A DNA stretch of 64,000 nt from Balanoglossus misakiensis (Eukaryota > Hemichordata): contig CM082598.2 of the NCBI GenBank assembly GCA_040954595.2, positions 868,001 to 932,000 of the forward strand, read 5' to 3'. The stretch's first letter is position 1; every line of letters begins with the position of its first letter. Shown in pieces: positions 60,301-64,000 of this stretch. The notes under the pieces were generated by a model, which did no database searches, was not told the origin of the DNA, and saw only the letters and a list, made by a program, of their open reading frames with translations. A program made the position numbers and the translations under genes.

Positions 60301-61960
60301 CCAAAGTTCACAGGAAGACTCTTAATCCTGTCTTCAATGAGACATTTACATTCAAGGTTAGTTCAACATGATTTGTTTACTGGCAGTTTAGTCTTGGCAG
60401 TGGCTTGTGCAGGTTGGGATGTGGTCTCGCATAAAAGTTTTCTGCGAGGTTGTTTTCATATAGTTGGCACAAGCTCATACCCTCTGTGCTCTGTTGTGAC
60501 ATTCCTGATGATTGTGCCTGCGCTCTCCATTTTGACAAAGAAGGCACGAGTGACATCTGACAATCTGGGCAGGATTCAGTTTCACCTCTGAAGTCCTGAA
60601 ATTTCAAAACAGATAGGTCTTTGAAAGTCTCTTGTATTCATGATTGAATTCCTTGTTCAACACAGGTTCCATACAGTGATGTGGCTGGTAAGACGCTGGT
60701 GTTTGCCATCTACGATTTTGATCGTTTCTCGCGCCATGATGTCATCGGTGAGGTCAAAGTGCCACTAGGCACAGTGGATCTGGGTCGTGTCATTGAAGAA
60801 TGGCGAGACTTGCAAAGTGCTGAAGTCCCAGGAGGAGAGGCAAGTCTTCTCAAACAGTCTGGTGTATTCTGATTGTATTCAATATAAAGTTCTTTGAATT
60901 TCTTATTTTGTTAACAATGTTTGAATTGACTGTTTTATTTTCCTGCAGGGCAAATCTGAGCTTGGTGATGTTTGTTTCTCTCTGCGTTATGTTCCAACTG
61001 CCGGTAAATTGACTGTTGTTGTCTTGGAAGCGAAGAACCTGAAGAAAATGGATGTCGGTGGACTGTCGGGTAATTGTTTGTTTGGCATGACAGATTCTCT
61101 TTTTGTCAACCTTTGGCTTTGATCTGATTACCCTATCGTAACTAATCTTTGTCACCCATATCCACAACAACTCAAGGCTACAAGATAGCCATAGAAAGAT
61201 CTGGGTTGAAACAATTGAGCACTGTTGCCATCTTTGTATCCCCTGACCTATTTACCTCAACCCATAATTCAGTGTGTGACTTGTGACTTATCCTTGTCAT
61301 CAGTCCTTACAGATGGTCACTTATTTTCATTTGATTGGTTGGTTGGTTGATTGATTGATTGATTGATTGATTGACAGATCCATATGTGAAGCTGTCGGTG
61401 TACATGGGTGGAAAGCGAATGAAGAAAAAGAAGACAAGTATAAAGAAGAGAACTCTGAATCCATATTACAACGAATCATTTGTTTTCGAAGTGCCCTTTG
61501 AACAGATACAGGTGAGAATTAGAACCAGATGTTCTCTGTGCTTTGCCACAGTTTATAATTGTCATTGCCAACTGTTTACACAATGTAATGTCAGTGTTTC
61601 CAACATTCTCTTCTGCAAACTTTTACCCTTTTATCGACTTATCAGAAATAGGTTTGACAACACCACTGCAACATCAGTAGAAAAGAATTTATAGCCAGGT
61701 TACCTCCAAAAGTTTTATCAATGTTTTCTAGGAAACTTGCTAATTCTTGTTGTCTTGTTTTTGTTTGTTCCCTGAAACAGAAAGTGACACTAGTGGTGAC
61801 AGTTGTTGACTATGACCGTATGGGCAGCAGTGAACCAATCGGAAAAGTTGTCCTTGGATGCAACGCATCAGGTGCTGGTCTCCGACATTGGAGTGACATG
61901 TTGGCATCGCCACGACGACCCATCGCCCAATGGCATACATTGGTGGAGCCAGACTCTTAA
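54327..61960 (+). CDS. SYT1: Synaptotagmin-1, 430 aa (standard form)
   Basis: Vesicle calcium sensor for fast synchronous neurotransmitter release. Exons: 54298-54438 (ATG 54327), 54766-54858, then one TM exon (56712-56893, standard), 59969-60097, 60189-60356, 60666-60839, 60949-61069, 61378-61511, 61781-61960 (TAA). Order: Gly-rich luminal N-terminus, [16 protein letters not shown] membrane helix, Cys cluster and polylysine, C2A (about 155-275), C2B (about 289-415). C2A calcium ligands D187, D193, D245, D247 and D253 are all present. In C2B, D321, D327, D381 and D383 are present, and the fifth ligand is E389. The C2B polybasic patch ([10 protein letters not shown]) and WHxL end (WHTLVEPDS) are intact. 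Human SYT1 has 422 residues. The [11 protein letters not shown] linker and [19 protein letters not shown] mark SYT1/2 rather than other synaptotagmins. Confidence 0.95.
54671..54764. repeat. SYT1: (ATTC)n-type repeat ending at a splice acceptor
   Basis: TTCATTCATTCATTCATTGA-like units run right up to the AG of SYT1 exon 54766-54858 and supply its pyrimidine tract. Confidence 0.85.
55854..56131 (+). CDS. SYT1: SYT1 alternative transmembrane exon (92 residues)
   Basis: Acceptor TTTTGTCTAG, 278 nt, donor GTTATA (weak). Entering in phase 1 and leaving in phase 0, like the standard TM exon, it encodes [20 protein letters not shown]..., an NTT glycosylation sequon, a membrane helix ([20 protein letters not shown]) and a short basic end KNGKKGKK. 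Joined to VQPDVEEL it gives a 462-aa protein. It lacks the CCC..CKKCCC cluster and the approximately 30-residue linker of the standard exon. Alternatively, reading through the donor stops at 56155 and would give a protein without C2 domains. Confidence 0.72.
56712..56893 (+). CDS. SYT1: SYT1 standard transmembrane exon (60 residues)
   Basis: Acceptor CATCATCAG, donor GTCTGC. It encodes [17 protein letters not shown], a run of eight cysteines around CKKCCC that would be palmitoylated, seven lysines, and the linker ending MLGASYKEK. It closely matches vertebrate SYT1 in order and spacing. Confidence 0.93.
56894..59968. other. SYT1: Large SYT1 intron
   Basis: 3.1 kb without a further exon that I can support. 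It contains a CA-rich tract (about 57950-58105) and the open frames it creates. Confidence 0.5.
59950..59962 (-). promoter_or_regulatory. Perfect DR1 nuclear-receptor-type repeat, site 2
   Basis: The same 15-mer context as site 1 (ATGACCTTTGACCTT), lying 6 nt upstream of SYT1 exon 59969-60097 and forming part of its pyrimidine tract. Confidence 0.4.
60114..60127 (+). mobile_element. MITE-A copy 16, terminal fragment only
   Basis: AACCCTTTCACCAT, 15 nt after the SYT1 donor at 60098. It is short, so chance similarity is possible. Confidence 0.4.
60840..60948 (+). other. SYT1: GC-AG intron of SYT1 (between C2A and C2B)
   Basis: The donor reads GAG|GCAAGT. No GT donor keeps GGE joined in frame to [16 protein letters not shown], while this one does. 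Confidence 0.82.
61331..61377. repeat. SYT1: (TTGA)n/(TTGG)n repeat forming a splice acceptor
   Basis: Tetranucleotide units run to the GACAG acceptor of exon 61378-61511 and replace a normal pyrimidine tract. Confidence 0.88.
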
Positions 61961-64000
61961 AGTTGGACATATCCCTCAAAATGATACAAATCAAGATAAA
62001 TATAATAGGCCAATTATGTACTTAGTCTGAAATTATCTATTTATCATCGGTGGTTATATGTCAAACAAAATGGAAGACTTACAAGTGAATAATAGTAAAG
62101 AGAGAATACAAAAAAAATCCAAATTTATGATATTTTCTTGGTTTATTTTGGTTTGTCAAGGATATATACAAGTAATCAATCATTTGGTGGAAAATTAAGA
62201 TAAAAATAAAATCCATCTATAATTTTGCCTGACAATCGAAATTATTTAAGTATGTCTAATATTCTGAAATACAGTGTTGCTGTTGTTGGTAGACAAATGT
62301 GTTGCTCAGATTATAGACTTGTCAAATCTGACACTGTAGCAAAAGTAAACAGATTGTTTTTAGTCATGAAGTGTATCGGTTCTTTTCCAATCTGTCACAG
62401 TATTTGTTTAACTATTTCTTTCTGTATGAGATGTTACAAATAATAGCATGATACAGTTAGTAACAAAACATTCACCTATATCTATCTAAAATTTATTTAT
62501 GAGAAAACAGTGAGTTGGTATCAAAAACATTGCTGAATTCAAATGTAAAATTGAGTGAAAATTGATTATCATAGCCACTAACACTGCCCCCATAGTCTGG
62601 CATTATTGGCAGAAATACTAACATCGCCCATATTTGGTAGTTAATCTCAGGTGTTCATGTTCGCTGCTTGTTTCCTCCAGTATTAGTGTGTTACAGTTTC
62701 ATCACTCCAGTATCCTTGTTCACTTCCTAAGTCTAAACATTGGAGGTCAGAATTATTTATTGGTTTGGATCGTTTGCTGTTTTCTTCTCAAATTCAGAAC
62801 TCTGAGTGATATTTGGCTGCTTTGACTTTCAGATTATTCAAATGAAAATCTTCAGTGAGTTTGGATCAAAAACTACAAAAATTCTCAATTGAATTTTATC
62901 TGAAATGTAGATATATGTATATTATGTATGGCTAGAACAGTTTTAGCCAGGTGACCCGTGGTTTGTACAGGTCATGACCTTTGATTTATTGAAGTTTGAC
63001 CTTCACATAATGTGGAAAATCGTTTGATGGGTTGGACTTTCTTTCAGTTTTTCTTTTAACCCCTAGATCATGTCATAACCTTTGACACACTTTTGGGGTC
63101 ATGACATGACAGAATAGGCAAAGTTTTGAAATGGATGAGGTCATTATATTGTGGGCATATTGGGCAAGGTCATGACCTTTGACCTTTTATAAAGACTGCT
63201 GATGTACATCATTGTATTGTATTTATTATTTTGTAGACATACTTCCCTTTGCTTATAGGGACCAAAAAAGTAACCGTGTAGATATGAAAGTTGTCTTAGT
63301 TGAGTTGTAGATGTATATTTATTTACTTGTTTAGTGCAATGTCTTTATGTATACTGTGCTTCTTGGATGATGCTGTGTGCTGCAGTTGTAACTAAGACTA
63401 TAGATTAGTTTGTTAGGATCAACATGACATGCATGATTTTTCTATTGTCAGTCTAATTATGGTCATTTTGTTCATGGAATGACCACGATCCAACTACTTA
63501 ATCCAAAACAGGGTACACATCCTGCATAAATAACAGCTATGATCTGCAAAGTTTTGTTAGAAATCCATGTCTGGCAGAGACGAACAGACTGAATTTTAAG
63601 ATGACCCACCCTGAAACTTCAACTAATATTTTTGGATAAATTTGCTTATCAAATGTGAGAAGTCGAAAAATTGCAGTAAAATGTCTTTCTGGAAAACAGA
63701 GTTGATTTTGCTGCTAGAAAATAGTCGGTCCTAGAATCACAACTGTAGTCTGTCTGTCTCTATTGTACATTTTCTGTCAGAAAATTCTAACTTGTCACAA
63801 CAAAACAATTGTTACAATGTATCTTCTGTCTGTGTTGTCAAAATAGATTAACAGACTACAAAATGTACATTTTCTGTCAATCTTATAACATGGGTAATGA
63901 TATATTTCCTAGCAACAACTATACTGTAATTATTGGTGTGTGTTTCGTGAACGTTATTTGTGTATATATACATAGAATTATACATACATGAAACTTTAAT
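61961..64000. other. SYT1 3' UTR and downstream
   Basis: AATAAA at 62205-62210 is a candidate proximal poly(A) site. Synaptotagmin-1 3' UTRs are often long, so more of this region may be transcribed. No coding exon is seen. Several TGACCTTTGA-type strings cluster at 62965-63190. Confidence 0.5.
63174..63186 (-). promoter_or_regulatory. Perfect DR1 nuclear-receptor-type repeat, site 3
   Basis: Third copy of the identical 15-mer, with looser relatives at about 62968, 62995 and 63072. It may be a remnant of a repeat rather than a receptor site. Confidence 0.4.

Overview
The window is animal nuclear DNA: AT-rich, with many short spliced exons, long introns, no operons, and many small MITE-like repeats. 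The gene set (COPB1, a C2H2 zinc-finger gene, an anoctamin, RABL2, UFSP1, ALDH16A1, SYT1) and the residue choices fit a marine invertebrate, most likely a deuterostome such as a hemichordate. Species cannot be fixed from sequence alone. All gene models are my own, made by joining consensus splice sites and checking phase by hand. Every CDS described here stays in frame across every junction.

Layout. 156-829 (+): last three coding exons of coatomer beta, truncated by the window edge. 2872-4529 (-): three-exon, nine-finger zinc-finger gene. 6415-28583 (-): one anoctamin/TMEM16 gene of about 22 kb, the most unusual locus here. 32382-36869 (-): complete RABL2. 37318-39029 (+): complete UFSP1, head-to-head with RABL2 across a 448-bp gap. 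40266-45704 (-): complete 12-exon ALDH16A1, tail-to-tail with UFSP1. 54327-61960 (+): synaptotagmin-1, coding part complete.

The main discovery candidate is the anoctamin architecture. Four tandem 61-nt exons (16832-16892, 15938-15998, 14069-14129, 12351-12411) each encode a different version of the outer half of TM2. The length (1 mod 3) means neither skipping nor pairwise inclusion preserves the frame, so the reading frame itself favours one-of-four choice. Two further tandem 75-nt exons (10994-11068, 10439-10513) encode alternative TM2-TM3 linker/TM3 starts. Four alternative first exons give four N-termini. In principle 4 x 2 x 4 = 32 proteins could come from one gene, all keeping the calcium-site residues. 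SYT1 uses similar logic: two in-frame alternative transmembrane exons, incompatible with each other by phase, one cysteine-rich and one not.

A family of roughly 88-bp MITEs with AACCCTTTCACC termini occurs at least 16 times. Six of the 11 intronic copies sit within about 8-25 nt of a 5' splice site. Other mobile DNA includes a 779-bp Harbinger-like element with TTA target duplication and a 195-bp fold-back element. Unusual splicing signals include a U12-type intron in RABL2, two GC-AG introns, and two SYT1 acceptors built from tetranucleotide repeats.
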